Part shown: positions 1-13,225 of the stretch, piece by piece
How positions within the stretch are numbered: the stretch's first letter is position 1
Layout: each line of letters opens with the position of its first letter
NCBI GenBank assembly: GCA_009667805.1
Contig: CM019063.1
Coordinates: 60,124,881 to 60,188,880, forward strand
Length of the DNA stretch: 64,000 nt
Direction of reading: 5' to 3'
Source of the DNA: Leptobrachium leishanense
Taxonomy: Eukaryota; Chordata; Amphibia; Anura; Megophryidae
Translations under genes and position numbers: made by a program
Notes under the pieces: generated by a model
Seen by the model: the letters and a program-made list of their open reading frames with translations, nothing else
Told to the model about the DNA's origin: nothing
Database searches by the model: none

Positions 1-290
1 ATTCATGTTTGAGCTACTGGGGGCAAATATATTCATGTTTGAGGTGCTGGGACAAATATATTCATGTTTGAGCTACTGGGGCAAATATATTTATGTTTGA
101 GCTACTGGGGGCAAATATATTCATGTGTGAGCTACTGGGAGCAAATATATCCATGTTTGAGCTACTGGGGCAAATATATTCATGTTTGAGGTGCTGGGGG
201 CAAATATATTCATATTTGAGCTAATGGGGGCAAATATATTCATGTTTGAACTGCTGAGGGCAATATATATCCATGTGTGAGCTGCACATT
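1..290. repeat. Minisatellite, about 30-bp unit
   Basis: About nine tandem copies of a unit of roughly 30 bp. Each copy has an ATTCATGTTTGAGC core, a CTGGGG run and CAAATAT. Copies differ by single bases and small length changes. Read on the minus strand the unit (ATATTTGCCCCCAG, AGCTC, CATGAAT) resembles the minisatellite inside the hAT element at 40.2-41.3 kb. The array is cut by the window edge, so its full length and host element are unknown. Confidence 0.9.
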
Positions 291-294
291 ACTG

Positions 295-1201
295 TAGATA
301 GATAGATACCGATAGATTGATAGATTGATAGATACCGATATAGATAGATACCGATATAGATAGATAGATACCGATATAGATAGATAGATACCAAGATATA
401 TAGATACCGATATAGATAGATAGCAAGATAGCAAGATAGATAGATACCGATAGATTGATAGATACTGATATAGATAGACATATAGATAGATTGATAGATA
501 CCGATATAGATAGATACCAAGATAGATAGATATCGATATAGATAGATAGATACTGATATAGATAGATAGATTGATAGATACCGATAGATTGATAGATACC
601 GATATAGATAAATACCGATATTGATAGGTAGATACCGATATAGATAGGTAGATACCAAGATAGATAGATAGATAGATACCAAGATATATAGATACCGATA
701 TAGATAGATAAATACCGATATAGATAGATAGATACCAAGATAGATAGATACCAAGATAGATAGATACCAAGATAGATAGATACCGATAGATTGATAGATA
801 CTGATATAGATAGACCTAAAGATAGATAGATTGATAGATACCAATATAGATAGATACCAAGATAGATAGATACCGATATAGATAGATAGATACTGATATA
901 GATAGATAGATACCGATATAGATAGATAAATACCGATATCGATAGGTAGATACCGATATAGATAGATACCAAGATAGATAGATAGATACCAAGATAGATA
1001 GATACCGATATAGATAGATAGATACCAATATCGATAGATACCAAGATAGATAGATAGATAGATTGATAGATACTGATAGATAGATACCGATATAGATAGA
1101 TAGATACCGATATAGATTGAGATACCGATAGATAGATACCAAGATAGATACTGATAGAAAGATACCGATATAGATAGATAAATACCGATATAGATAGATA
1201 T
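295..1201. repeat. GATA-type satellite, block 1
   Basis: Tandem GATA runs in GATA orientation. They are broken at regular intervals by CCGATATA, CCAA or CTGATATA, giving monomers of about 12 and 20 bp. TTGATAGAT variants are common here and rarer elsewhere. Nothing coding is expected: the long minus-strand open frames (SIYL/YRYL repeats) arise because the unit lacks stops in several frames. The block joins an RT fragment at 1202. Confidence 0.95.
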
Positions 1202-2120
1202 AATGAGAACTTCTGCAGCATAAAGGTAAATGGGAAGAGAACAGAGTACTTCCGGCAGGCTCGTGGAGTCAGACAAGGCTGCAGCCTAAGTCCAACCCTC
1301 TTTAACATCTACATCAATGGACTGGCTGAAGCTCTAGAATCCTCCTCAGCACCAGGACTAACTCTACATGACACCGAGGTGAAGTTTCTGTTGTATGCAG
1401 ATGACCTCCTATTACTGTCACCAACAGAGAGAGGTCTACAAGACAGCCTGGAAGTGCTGGAAAAATACAGTGCGGCATGGGCACTACCCATCAACCAAAA
1501 GAAAACAAAGGTCATGATTTTCCAAAGGAAAAATGCAAAAACCAAGAGTTTCTCTTTCACACTTAATGACCGCACTCTTGATGAAGCCAACAGCTACACA
1601 TACCTCGGCCTAGAAACAAACCGACCGGGAAGTTTCAAACCAGCCATAGAGGCCCTAAGAGACAAGGCGTGTAGAACCTTCTATGCCATCAGGAGAAACC
1701 TCTACAAACTAAAACCGCCTGTAAGAGTCTGGCTTAAAATCTTTGATAGCGTCATCACTCCAATTCTCCTTTATGGCAGTGAAGTATGGGGCCCCATCAC
1801 CTACCCTGACCAACCCAAATGGGACACCAGCCCAACAGAAATATTCCATCTGGAAGTCTGCAAGCACCTCCTCCAAGTCCATAGGAGCACCTCTAACAAT
1901 GCTTGCCGGGCCGAGCTGGGCAGACTCCCCTTACTTCTTGCAGTACAGAAGAGGGCGCTATCATACTGGGACCACCTAAACATCAGCAGCCTCAACTCAT
2001 ACCATCATAAAGCCCTACTGGCCAACAAGGACGACCCCAAACCATGTGGGCTGCAACAACTCATATCCACCCTGATCATCCAAAGCCCCCATGAAAGCAA
2101 CCTGAAAAAATATCAAATAA
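1202..2120 (+). pseudogene. Non-LTR retrotransposon reverse transcriptase fragment
   Basis: One frame stays open from about 1202 to 2120 and encodes the second half of a LINE reverse transcriptase. It has a GVRQGCSLSPTLFN motif (about 1247-1300) and the catalytic YADD box at 1394-1405. A KKTKVMIF segment follows, then the thumb and C-terminal part (YTYLGLE, LLYGSEVWG, ACRAELGRLPLLL). No start codon, palm N-terminus, endonuclease or 3' UTR is present. The frame runs without a break into TATC satellite, so the 3' end is lost, which is unusual because LINE copies are normally truncated at the 5' end. The clade is not assigned; motif style suggests a non-L1 lineage (Jockey/CR1/I type). Satellite on the left is in GATA orientation and on the right in TATC orientation. 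Confidence 0.85.
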
Positions 2121-2124
2121 ATAT

Positions 2125-5100
2125 CTTAGTATCTATCTATCTATATCGGTATCTATCTATCTTAGTATCTATCTATCTATATCGGTATCTATCTATGTTA
2201 GTATCTATCTATCTATATCGGTATCTATCTATCTATATCGGTATCTATCTATGTTAGTATCTATCTATCTATATCGGTATCTATCTATCTTAGTATCTAT
2301 CTATTTATATCGGTATCTATCTATCTTAGTATCTATCTATCTATCTATCTATCTATATCGGTATCTATCTATCTATCTATCTATATCGGTATCTATCTAT
2401 CTATCTATCTATATCGGTATCTATCTATCTATCTATCTATCTATATCTATCTATATCGGTATCTATCTATCTATCTATCTCGGTATCTATCTAAGATAGA
2501 TAGTATCTATCCATCTATCTATATCGGTATCTATCTTAGTATCTATATATTCTATATCGGTATCTATCTATCTTAGATAGATACCGATTAGATAGATAGA
2601 TACTATCTAAGATAGATAGATTACCGATATAGATAGATAAATAGATGCCGATATAGATAGATAGATACTAAGATAGATAGATACAGATATAGATAGATAG
2701 ATACCAAGATAGATAAATACCGATATAGATAGATAGATACTAAGATAGATAGATACCGATATAGATAGATACAAGATAGATAGATACCAAGATAGATAGA
2801 TAGATACTAAGATAGATAGATACCGATATAGATAGATAGATACCGATATAGATAGATAGATAGATACCGATATAGATAGATAGATAGATACCGATATAGA
2901 TAGATAGATACCGATATAGATAGATACCGATATAGATAGATAGATACTAAGATAGATAGATACCGATATAGATAGATACCGATATAGATAGATAGATACT
3001 AAGATAGATAGATAGATACCGATATAGATAGATAGATACTAAGATAGATAGATACCGATATAGATAGATACCAAGATAGATAGATACCAAGATAGATAGA
3101 TACCAAGATAGATAGATAGATACTAAGATAGATAGATACCGATATAGATAGATAGATAGATACCGATATAGATAGATAGATACTAAGATAGATAGATACC
3201 GATATAGATAGATACCAAGATAGATAGATACCAAGATAGATAGATACCAAGATAGATAGATAGATACTAAGATAGATAGATACCGATATAGATAGATAAA
3301 TAGATGCCGATATAGATAGATAGATACTAAGATAGATAGATACAGATATAGATAGATAGATACCAAGATAGATAAATACCGATATAGATAGATAGATACT
3401 AAGATAGATAGATACCGATATAGATAGATACCAAGATAGATAGATACCAAGATAGATAATACCAAGATAGATAAATACCGATATAGATAGATAGATACTA
3501 AGATAGATAGATACCGATATAGATAGATACCAAGATAGATAGATACCAAGATAGATAGATAGATACTAAGATAGATAGATACCGATATAGATAGATAGAT
3601 ACCGATATAGATAGATAGATAGATACCGATATAGATAGATAGATAGATACCGATATAGATAGATAGATACCGATATAGATAGATACCGATATAGATAGAT
3701 AGATACTAAGATAGATAGATACCGATATAGATAGATACCGATATAGATAGATAGATACTAAGATAGATAGATAGATACCGATATAGATAGATAGATACTA
3801 AGATAGATAGATACCGATATAGATAGATACCAAGATAGATAGATACCAAGATAGATAGATACCAAGATAGATAGATATACTAAGATAGATAGATACCGAT
3901 ATAGATAGATAGATAGATACCGATATAGATAGATAGATACTAAGATAGATAGATACCGATATAGATAGATACCAAGATAGATAGATACCAAGATAGATAG
4001 ATACCAAGATAGATAGATAGATACTAAGATAGATAGATACCGATATAGATAGATAAATAGATGCCGATATAGATAGATAGATATAAGATAGATAGATACA
4101 GATATAGATAGATAGATACCAAGATAGATAATACCGATATAGATAGATAGATACTAAGATAGATAGATAGATATAGATAGATACCATAGATAGATAGATA
4201 CCAAGATAGATAGATACCAAGATAGATAGATACTAAGATAGATAGATACCGATATAGATAGATAGATACCGATATGATAGATAGATAGATAGATACCGAT
4301 ATAGATAGATAGATAGATACCGATATAGATAGATAGATACCGATATAGATAGATACCGATATAGATAGATAGATACTAAGATAGATAGATAGATACGATA
4401 TAGATAGATAGATACTAAGATAGATAGATACCGATATAGATAGATACCAAGATAGATAGATACCAAGATAGATAGATACCAAGATAGATAGATACCAAGA
4501 TAGATAGATAGATACTAGAGATAGATAGATACCGATATAGATAGATAGATAGTATCTATCTATCTATATCGTATCTATCTATCTATATCGGTATCTATCT
4601 ATCTTAGTATCTATCTATCTATATCGGTATCTATCTATCTATATCGGTATCTATCTATCTATCTATCTATATCGGTATCTATCTATCTATCTATATCGGT
4701 ATCTATCTATCTATATCGGTATCTATCTATATCGGTATCTATCTATCTTAGTATCTATCTATCTATATCGGTATCTATCTATCTATATCGGTATCTATCT
4801 ATCTTAGTATCTACCTATCTATATCGGTATCTATCTATCTATATCGGTATCTATCTATCTATCTATATCGGTATCTATCTATATCGGTATCTATCTATCT
4901 ATATCGGTATCTATCTATCTATCTATATCGGTATCTATCTATCTTAGTATCTATCTATCTATCTTATCTATCTATCTATCTTGGTATCTATCTATCTTGG
5001 TATCTATCTATATCGGTATCTATCTATCTTAGTATCTATCTATCTATATCGGTATCTAAGATAGATAGATACCGATATAGATAGATACCAAGATAGATAG

Positions 5101-5372
5101 ATACCAAGATAGATAGATACCAAGATAGATAGATAGATACTAAGATAGATAGATACCGATATAGATAGATAGATAGATACCGATATAGATAGATAGATAC
5201 CGATATAGATAGATACCGATATAGATAGATAGATAGATACCGATATAGATAGATAGATACCGATATAGATAGGTAGATACTAAGATAGATAGATACCGAT
5301 ATAGATAGATAGATACCGATATAGATAGATAGATACTAAGATAGATACCGATATAGATAGATAGATACTATC
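2125..5372. repeat. GATA/TATC satellite, block 2, with strand switches
   Basis: 3.2 kb of the satellite with monomers CCGATATA+(GATA)n and CTAA or CCAA+(GATA)n. Orientation is TATC from 2125 to about 2500, mixed around 2500-2615, GATA to about 4550, TATC to about 5057 and GATA to 5372. Each switch is a local perfect inverted repeat, for example TATCTTAGATA near 2573. Within single-orientation stretches a higher-order repeat of several monomers recurs (compare 2640-2780 with 3300-3440). Confidence 0.95.
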
Positions 5373-5374
5373 TA

Positions 5375-6983
5375 CAGTTGTGTTCAAAATTATTCAACCC
5401 CCAATGCTGTAAAGGGTTTTAGGGAATTTAGTGACATTTGTAATTGTATTCAGAATGAAATCCTACAAGGACTTTTTAAAGAACAATATGCAACTAAAAT
5501 GACATCAATTGGTTTTGTAATACAATAGTAAATGTTTCTTTTGTGAATTCTTCATTGACACAATTATTCAACCCTTAAAGACTACCACTCTGAAGAACAG
5601 AGTTCATTCAAGTGTTTTCAATCAGGTATTGAAAACACCTGTGGATGTCACGGAGCAGCAATAAAGCATAATAAGCACCAATTAGGCAGCTTTAAAATGA
5701 CTGTGATACTCAGCTCCTTCTAGACATTTACTGGTGTTTACAAACATGGTGAAGTCAAGAAATGGTCCAGGAAGACAAGAGAAGAGGTGATTACTCTTCA
5801 CAGGAAGGGCAATGGCTATAAGAAGATTGCCAAGATGTTAAACATACCAAGAGAGACCATAGGAAGCATCATTCGCAAATTCAAGGCAAAGGGCACTGTT
5901 GAAACGCTACCTGGTTGTGGCAGAAAGGAAGATGCTTACTTCGACTGCTGTGCGCTACCTGAAGCGTAGAGTGGAGAAAAGTCCCCGTGTGACTGCTGAG
6001 GAACTGAGAAAAGATTTGTCAGATGTGGGTACTGAAGTTTCAGCTCAGACAATATGGCGCACACTGCGTAATGAAGGCCTCCATGCCAGAACTCCCAGGC
6101 GCACCCCCTTGCTGTCTCCAGAGAATAAGAAGAGTCGACTGCAGTATGCAAAAGTCATGTGGACAAACCACAGAAGTTTTGGGATAGTGTTCTGTGGACT
6201 GATGAAACAAAATTAGAACTGTTTGGGCCCATGGATCAACGCTATGTTTGGAGGAGAAGAACAAGGCCTATGAAGAAAAGAACACCTTGCCTACTGTGAA
6301 GCATGGCGGGGGGTCAAATCATGCTTTGGGGCTGTTTTGCTTCTGCAGGTACAGGGAAGCTTCAGCGTGTGCAAGGTACCATGAATTCTCTTCAGTACCA
6401 GGAGATATTGGATGACAATGTGATGCAGTCCGTCGCAAACCTGAGGCTTGGGAGACGTTGGACCTTTCAACAGGACAATGATCCCAAGCATACCTCCAAG
6501 TCCACTAGAGCATGGTTGCAGATTAAAGGCTGGAACATTTGGAGTGGCCATCGCAGTCACCTGACTTAAATCCGATTGAGAACCTCTGGTGGGACTTAAA
6601 GAAAGCAGTTGCAGTGCGCAAGCCTAAGAATGTGACTGAACTGGAGGCTTTTGCCATGACGAATGGGCGAAGATACCCGTAGATGGCTGCAAGACACTTG
6701 TGTCAAGCTATGCTTCACGTTTAAAAGCTGTTATAACTGTAAAAGGATGTTGTACTAAGTACTAAGATTGAATGTCACTTGGGGGTTGAATAAAACTGAT
6801 AATGATGTGAGCACAGAAAAGACATTTGTGGTTATTTCATTATAAATGTTATGTTATATTTGTCTGACCTACACGTGCCTCTTTGATTTAATTGTAAGCA
6901 AGATGACTGAATGATCAAAATCAATGTCAAACTGGCCAAAACACTCAATTTCAGTGGGGGTTGAATAATTTTGAACACAACTG
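5375..6983 (+). mobile_element. Tc1-like DNA transposon (1609 bp), decayed
   Basis: The ends are identical inverted repeats of 29 bp starting CAGTTGTGTTCAAAA, at 5375-5403 and, inverted, at 6955-6983. A TA target duplication lies at 5373-5374 and 6984-6985. Total length fits a full-size Tc1 family member. It contains a frameshifted transposase (5745-6765). The target is the loop of a GATA/TATC inverted repeat, and an uninserted copy of the same site lies at about 7262-7400. Clean TIRs combined with a broken gene suggest it moved with transposase supplied in trans, or decayed after insertion. Confidence 0.95.
5745..6765 (+). pseudogene. Tc1-family transposase pseudogene
   Basis: Translated segments in shifting frames match a Tc1 transposase from end to end. 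A helix-turn-helix region comes first (KGYKKIAKMLNIP-like, near 5810-5870), then a second DNA-binding stretch (VTAEELRKDL, near 5990). The catalytic WTDET box follows (Asp codon 6201-6203), then the QDNDPKHT box (6471-6495) and the NPIENLW box (Glu codon 6578-6580). The DDE residues are therefore all still encoded. At least five frameshifts are visible, near 5785, 5925, 6185, 6250-6300 and 6540, so no functional protein can be made. The first ATG of the family-like N-terminus is at 5745. Confidence 0.9.
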
Positions 6984-6985
6984 TA

Positions 6986-8315
6986 TGTTAGTATCTATCT
7001 ATCTATATATGTATCTATCTATCTTAGTATCTATCTATCTATATCAGTATCTATCTATCTATCTATATCGGTATCTATCTATCTTAGTATCTATCTATCT
7101 ATATCGGTATCTATCTATCTTAGTATCTATCCATCTATCTATATCGGTATCTATCTATCTTAGATAGATACCGATATAGATAGATAGATACTAAGATAGA
7201 TAGATACCGATATAGATAGATAGATAGATACCGAGATAGATAGATTACTAAGATAGATAGTTACCGATATAGATAGATAGATACTAAGATAGATACCGAT
7301 ATAGATAGATAGATACTATCTATGTTAGTATCTATCTATCTATATATGTATCTATCTATCTTAGTATCTATCTATCTATATCAGTATCTATCTATCTATC
7401 AATATCGGTAATCTATCTATCTTAGTATCTATCTATCTATATCGGTATCTATCTATCTTAGATAGTATCTATCTATCTATATCGGTATCTATCTAAGATA
7501 GATAGATACTATCTATGTTAGTATCTATCTATCTTAGATAGATACCGATATAGATAGATAGATACTATCTAAGATAGATAGATACCGATATAGATAGATA
7601 GATACTAAGATAGATAGATACCGATATTGATAGATAGATAGATACTGATATAGATAGATAGATACTAAGATAGATAGATACATATATAGATAGATAGATA
7701 CTAACATAGATAGTATCTATCTATCTATATCGGTATCTATCTTAGTATCTATCTATCTATATCGGTATCTATCTATCTTAGTATCTATCTATCTATATCG
7801 GTATCTAAGATAGATAGATACCGATATAGATAGATAGATACTAAGATAGATAGATACCGATATAGATAGATAGATACTAAGATAGATAGATACGATATAG
7901 ATAGATAGATACTAAGATAGATAGATACGGATATAGATAGATAGATACTAAGATAGATAGATACGGATATAGATAGATAGATACCAAGATAGATAAATAC
8001 CGATATAGATAGATAGATACCGAGATAGATAGATACTGATATAGATAGATAGATACTAAGATAGATAGATACCGATATAGATAGATATATAGATAGATAC
8101 CGATATAGATAGATAGATACCGATATAGATAGATAGATACTAAGATAGATAGATACCGATAAGATAGATACCGATATAGATAGATAGATACCGATATAGA
8201 TAGATAGATAGATAGATACCGATATAGATAGATAGATACCGATATAGATAGATAGATACTAAGATAGATAGATACCGATATAGATAGATAGATACCGATA
8301 TAGATAGATACGGAT

Positions 8316-8346
<31 letters not shown>

Positions 8347-8843
8347 CCAAGATAGATAGATACCGATATAGATAGATACCGATATAGATAGATAGATACC
8401 GATATAGATAGATACCAAGATAGGTAGATACCGATATAGATAGATAGATACCGATATAGATAGATAGATACAGATATAGATAGATAGATAGATATTAAGA
8501 TAGATAGATACCCATATAGATAGATAGATAGATACTAAGATAGATAGATACCAAGATAGGTAGATACCGATATAGATAGATAGATATATACCGATATAGA
8601 TAGATAGATATTAAGATAGATAGATACCGATATAGATAGATAGATAGATAGATACTAAGATAGATAGATACCGATATAGATAGATAGATACCGATATAGA
8701 TAGATAGATACCGATATAGATAGATAGATACAGATATAGATAGATAGATACAGATATAGATAGATAGATAGATACCGATATAGATAGATACTAAGATAGA
8801 TAGATTCCGATATAGATAGATACCAAGATAGATAGATACCGAT

Positions 8844-8874
<31 letters not shown>

Positions 8875-8895
8875 CTAAGATAGATAGATACCGAT

Positions 8896-8934
<39 letters not shown>

Positions 8935-10278
8935 CCGATATAGATAGATACCGATAGATTGATAGATACTGATATAGATAGATAGATACTAAGATAGATA
9001 CTGATATAGATAGATACTGATATAGATAGATAGATACCGATATAGATAGATAGATACCGATATAGATAGATAGATACCGATATAGATAGATAGATACCGA
9101 TATAGATAGATAGATACCAAGATAGATAGATACCAATATAGATAGATAGATACTAAGATAGATAGATACCGATATAGATAGATAGATACTAAGATAGATA
9201 GATACCAAGATAGATAGATACCAAGATAGATAGATAGATACTAAGATAGATAGATAGATACTAAGATAGATAGATACCGAGATAGATACTAAGATAGATA
9301 GATACCGATATAGATAGATAGATACCGATATAGATAGATAGATAGATACAGATATAGATAGATAGATACAGATATAGATAGATAGATAGATAGATACCGA
9401 TATAGATAGATAGATACTAAGATAGATAGATACCGATATAGATAGATAGATACCGAGATAGATAGATACTAAGATAGATAGATACCGATATAGATAGATA
9501 GATACTAAGATAGATAGATACCGATATAGATAGATAGATAGATACAGATATAGATAGATAGATACAGATATAGATAGATAGATAGATAGATACCGATATA
9601 GATAGATAGATACTAAGATAGATAGATACCGATATAGATAGATAGATAGATACAGATATAGATAGATAGATACAGATATAGATAGATAGATAGATAGATA
9701 GATACCGATATAGATAGATAGATACTAAGATAGATAGATACCGATATAGATAGATAGATACCGATGTAGATAGATACTAAGATAGATAGATACCGATATA
9801 GATAGATAGATAGATACTAAGATAGATAGATACCGATATAGATAGATAGATACAGATATAGATAGATAGATACTAAGATAGATAGATACCGATATAGATA
9901 GATAGATACCGAGATAGATAGATACTAAGATAGATAGATACCGATGTAGATAGATACTAAGATAGATAGATACCGATATAGATAGATAGATAGATACTAA
10001 GATAGATAGATACCGATATAGATAGATAGATACAGATATAGATAGATAGATACTAAGATAGATAGATACCGATATAGATAGATAGATACCGATATAGATA
10101 GATAGATAGATAGATACCGATATAGATAGATACTAAAATAGATAGATACCGATATAGATAGAAAGATAGATAGATACTAAGATAGATAGATACCGATATA
10201 GATAGATAGATAGATAGATACTAAGATAGATAGATACCGATATAGATAGATAGATACCGATATAGATAGATAGATAGA
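6986..10278. repeat. GATA/TATC satellite, block 3, with dense strand switches
   Basis: 3.3 kb of the same satellite as blocks 1 and 2. Between about 7160 and 7810 the orientation flips roughly every 40-150 bp (near 7163, 7316, 7460, 7500, 7540, 7566, 7715 and 7807), each flip forming a short hairpin. From about 7810 to 10278 it is entirely in GATA orientation. Within that part, blocks containing CAGATATA monomers recur in order (for example 9290-9420 and 9480-9610), evidence of higher-order duplication. Confidence 0.95.
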
Positions 10279-11367
10279 TTTATATCAAGTATATAAGGCA
10301 TAGTAGCCGTATTGTATAAACAAGAGCTCTTTGTTTCCGCCATGTGTAAAGTATCAGGCATTTTAGCAGAGTGTATCAAACCCACTTAGAAAAGGTCATG
10401 GATAATAAAAAGATCCAATCTTTATCATCACATTAAGTCACTGAAGACTTTATTAAGAAGATTACTGCTTTGTGGCTTCACCCGTGCAGTGACCTCCATA
10501 AAAGTTTAAATGCGTGGATGTTGAATACAGACTCATTTTTCAATTCTCTCCACGGTTTGCTTTTAAGTGCCGTGACGCTGATTCACCATTCAATTAACAT
10601 CTTATTTTACCCACCCTTTACTCACAGCATATTCCCGCAGAACGACAACGCAAAGTATCCATATTTATTTCTAAGAGGATGCATTCATCTATCCTCGGCA
10701 CTCTGATAGTTATTTATTGTATCTCATATAATGCATGTTAGTCATACGTTCCACGTAGGAGGGTGAGTGAATGTTCCCTTATAGGAATTGAAATAACTCA
10801 GAAATCAAAATAACTTTCCTGTTTATCCCCCCTGTTTAATCCCACCCGTTTATCCCCCTTCTCTTGGATGACTATAGCTCACGCTGAGCTTTTATTTTCC
10901 CGTTTATTTTCTTTATGTCGCGTTGAGATAGATGACCCCGAGTGACTAAGCGAGGCCCTCACTTTGTTTGTTTGTTTGTTATGATTCATCAGCTGTGCTT
11001 TGGTTGGAGACTACACCTGGCCCTGTGAGGCCCTCACTATGTGATCGTATGTTGACTTGCTTGCAAAAATAAAAATTGTCAATATAAAATTAAAAAAATA
11101 ATAATAATCTAAATAACACTAAAGCACAATAACCAAAATGAGGAATATAAAAGGAAATTTTTAATTAGCTAGAAAAGGGGAATATAATCCTAACTCAATA
11201 ACATCAATCACATTTCCATTTAGATTTTAGAACAACCAACTGTTATACCTCATCGTTACTGTTTCTACCATAAAGAAGTGATAGGTAAACTCTCCTTATT
11301 TCAAGTCATGAAAAGAAGACCTGTTGTTCTTTGCGCAGTCCTGTTTATAAACAGGTTATCATAGATA
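10279..11367. other. No recognisable element
   Basis: AT-rich sequence with no gene or TIR element I can support. A GAGGCCCTCACT segment occurs twice (near 10951 and 11028) with a short (GTTT)n run between. A 78-codon frame at 10470-10706 has no recognisable motif. Confidence 0.5.
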
Positions 11368-11424
11368 TACAATGCATTCAGAAAGTATTAAGATCCCTTC
11401 ACTTTTCACATTTTCTATGTTCCA
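11368..11424 (+). mobile_element. Tc1-like end fragment
   Basis: The stretch TACAATGCATTCAGAAAG followed by TATT, CCCTTCACTTTT and CACATTTTCTATGTT resembles a common vertebrate Tc1-type terminal repeat. Only the end is present; it stops where a hAT end begins at 11428. Confidence 0.55.
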
Positions 11425-11427
11425 TAC

Positions 11428-11597
11428 TAGACATGTGCACAGCACAAAATTTCGTTTTGAACCAATGGATTAGTCCTAAAATGCAATTTATTTAGTTGCT
11501 AAAGAAATTCATTTTCAGTTCTTTAGTATGAAAACTAATTTCATTCATCCGAAAACCAGTGGATACAATTACTATTGTAGTGGCTCCTCAGAGGGCT
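11428..11597 (+). mobile_element. hAT-type element, left end only
   Basis: This matches the first 170 bp of the complete element at 50813-52452 almost base for base (TAGACATGTGCACAGC start, ending in CTCAGAGGGCTGA). Beyond that the two diverge, so this is a truncated copy or a much shorter deletion derivative. Confidence 0.8.
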
Positions 11598-12526
11598 GAA
11601 ATTTTTGATTCTCGACTTTGCTTTAAAATGGCCTCTTTTTTTTTCGCCGCCGAACTGAAAAAAAAAACCCAAGCCCAATAAAACTTTTTTACAGAGCAAG
11701 GCACATGCCTACTCTGACTAGTTATAAATCCGGCCCTGTTTATTGTGTTTATGTTGCTGATATCTTGCATGTGGTTTGTTTAGTGATGAGCTGAACACCC
11801 CCGTGCCCGGTTCACATTCGAACTCGAACAATTTAAAAAGTTCGAGTTCGAACACGAACCGAACTCAATGCAAGTCAATGGGACTTGAAAGTTCAATTTT
11901 TAGAGTGCCATCCAAGAGGGCATATATGCAAGATATTTGCCATAAAAGGTGTATGGGGGTCCGGGTAGTGCCCTGGGGGACAGGAAACAAGGACAAAAAG
12001 TAAAAAAAAACATTTTAAAGGAACAATGAGTTTTCCATGAAATAAAGGTTAAGAATAAAAACGAAAAATTCCTTCCTAGGAGGTCCCCATAACCTGCCCG
12101 TGAAGTGTCGGATTTCTAGGATGTATAGAAACATTTAAAAACAAAAAAATGACATTTCAAATGACAGTAATCCATTTATAAACAACTGCTTGGGGCGGCA
12201 GCCTGTATTAAAAGAGGAGACATTTTAGGACACGCAGAACAAGTTTAGTGATTTTTTGGCTAAATTATGGTGAAACTTATGCAGGCTTTGGATGAAAGTA
12301 ACAATAGGTGCTTTAAAATTGGGCCTTTAGTGTCGGCAACAGTGCCGTCACACCGTAACCCCTCTGTGGTATTGTGGAAGAGTGCAGGGTTGGACCCTGC
12401 GGTCCAATATTAAAATTATATGAATCTGGTATAGGCGTCAGTGGCAGTGCACCCAAATATTGTGCCTTTGGTGGCAGCAAGTGCCTTCACACCGTAACCC
12501 CTCTGAGGTATTGTGGAAGAGTGCAG

Positions 12527-13086
12527 TAGTATTAGTCAATGTAATAGAGCAGCAGAAAATGCTAGCAGAATGCTTGGTTGTGTAGGGAGAGGTATTAGCA
12601 GTAGGAAAAGGGAAGTGCTCATGCCACTGTACAGAGCACTGGTGAGACCTCACTTGGAGTACTGTGTGCAGTACTGGAGACCGTATCTCCAGAAGGATTG
12701 AAGGAGAAAAGTTACCAGGAAAGGCTTAATGATCTTAACATGTACAGCTTGGAAAAAAGACAAGACAGAGGAGATATGATAGAAACATTTAAATACGTAA
12801 AGGGAATCCACAAGGTAGAGGAAGGGAGTATATTTAAAAGGAAACAAAGTAGCAAAACAAGAGGACATAGTCTTAGATTAGAGGGGCAAAGGTTTAAAAG
12901 TAACATCAGAAGGCATTATTTTACTGAGAGGGTGGTGGATACATGGAACAGTCTTCCAGTTGAAGGCATGGGATAGGCATAAGGCTATCCTAAACAAAAG
13001 ATAAATCCAGTTAAAGTATCCATGTAATTGGGCAGACTAGATGGGGCCGAAAGGTTCTTATCTGCCGACATTTTTCTATGTTTCTA
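12527..13086 (+). mobile_element. CR1-like LINE 3' end inserted in copy A
   Basis: Encodes the very C-terminus of a CR1-type RT in two frames: RPHLEYCVQYW near 12640-12680, then YSLEKRQDRGDMIETFK near 12745-12800 and DTWNSLP near 12940. The 3' tail GGGCAGACTAGATGGG...TTCTTATCTGCC ends in TTTCTATGTTTCTA. Copy B at 46640-46660 shows the uninserted site (GTGCAGTGGTGGAGG), so both ends are exact and there is no target duplication beyond one ambiguous base. The coding part is frameshifted and dead. Confidence 0.88.
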
Positions 13087-13225
13087 TGGTGGAGGTTTTG
13101 GTAATGCAGAAGAGATCCCCGATCTATTAAGTTACATCAGCAGCTATAACAAAACCGGGTCAGCAATGTTTAGGCACTTGTACTGCGCTACTGTATATGG
13201 TGAGAATCGGCGCACACCAGTAGCA

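Noticed and set aside
221..1276. Long minus-strand frames rich in SIYL, YRYL and GIYLS (also at 2947-4482 and 7877-9208)
   Set aside because: They are translations of GATA/TATC satellite, which lacks stop codons in several frames. Overlapping frames read equally well in different phases.
12438..12976. Host gene in the frames at 12513-12976
   Set aside because: Motifs are those of a CR1 RT C-terminus, frames are shifted, and copy B shows a clean empty site.
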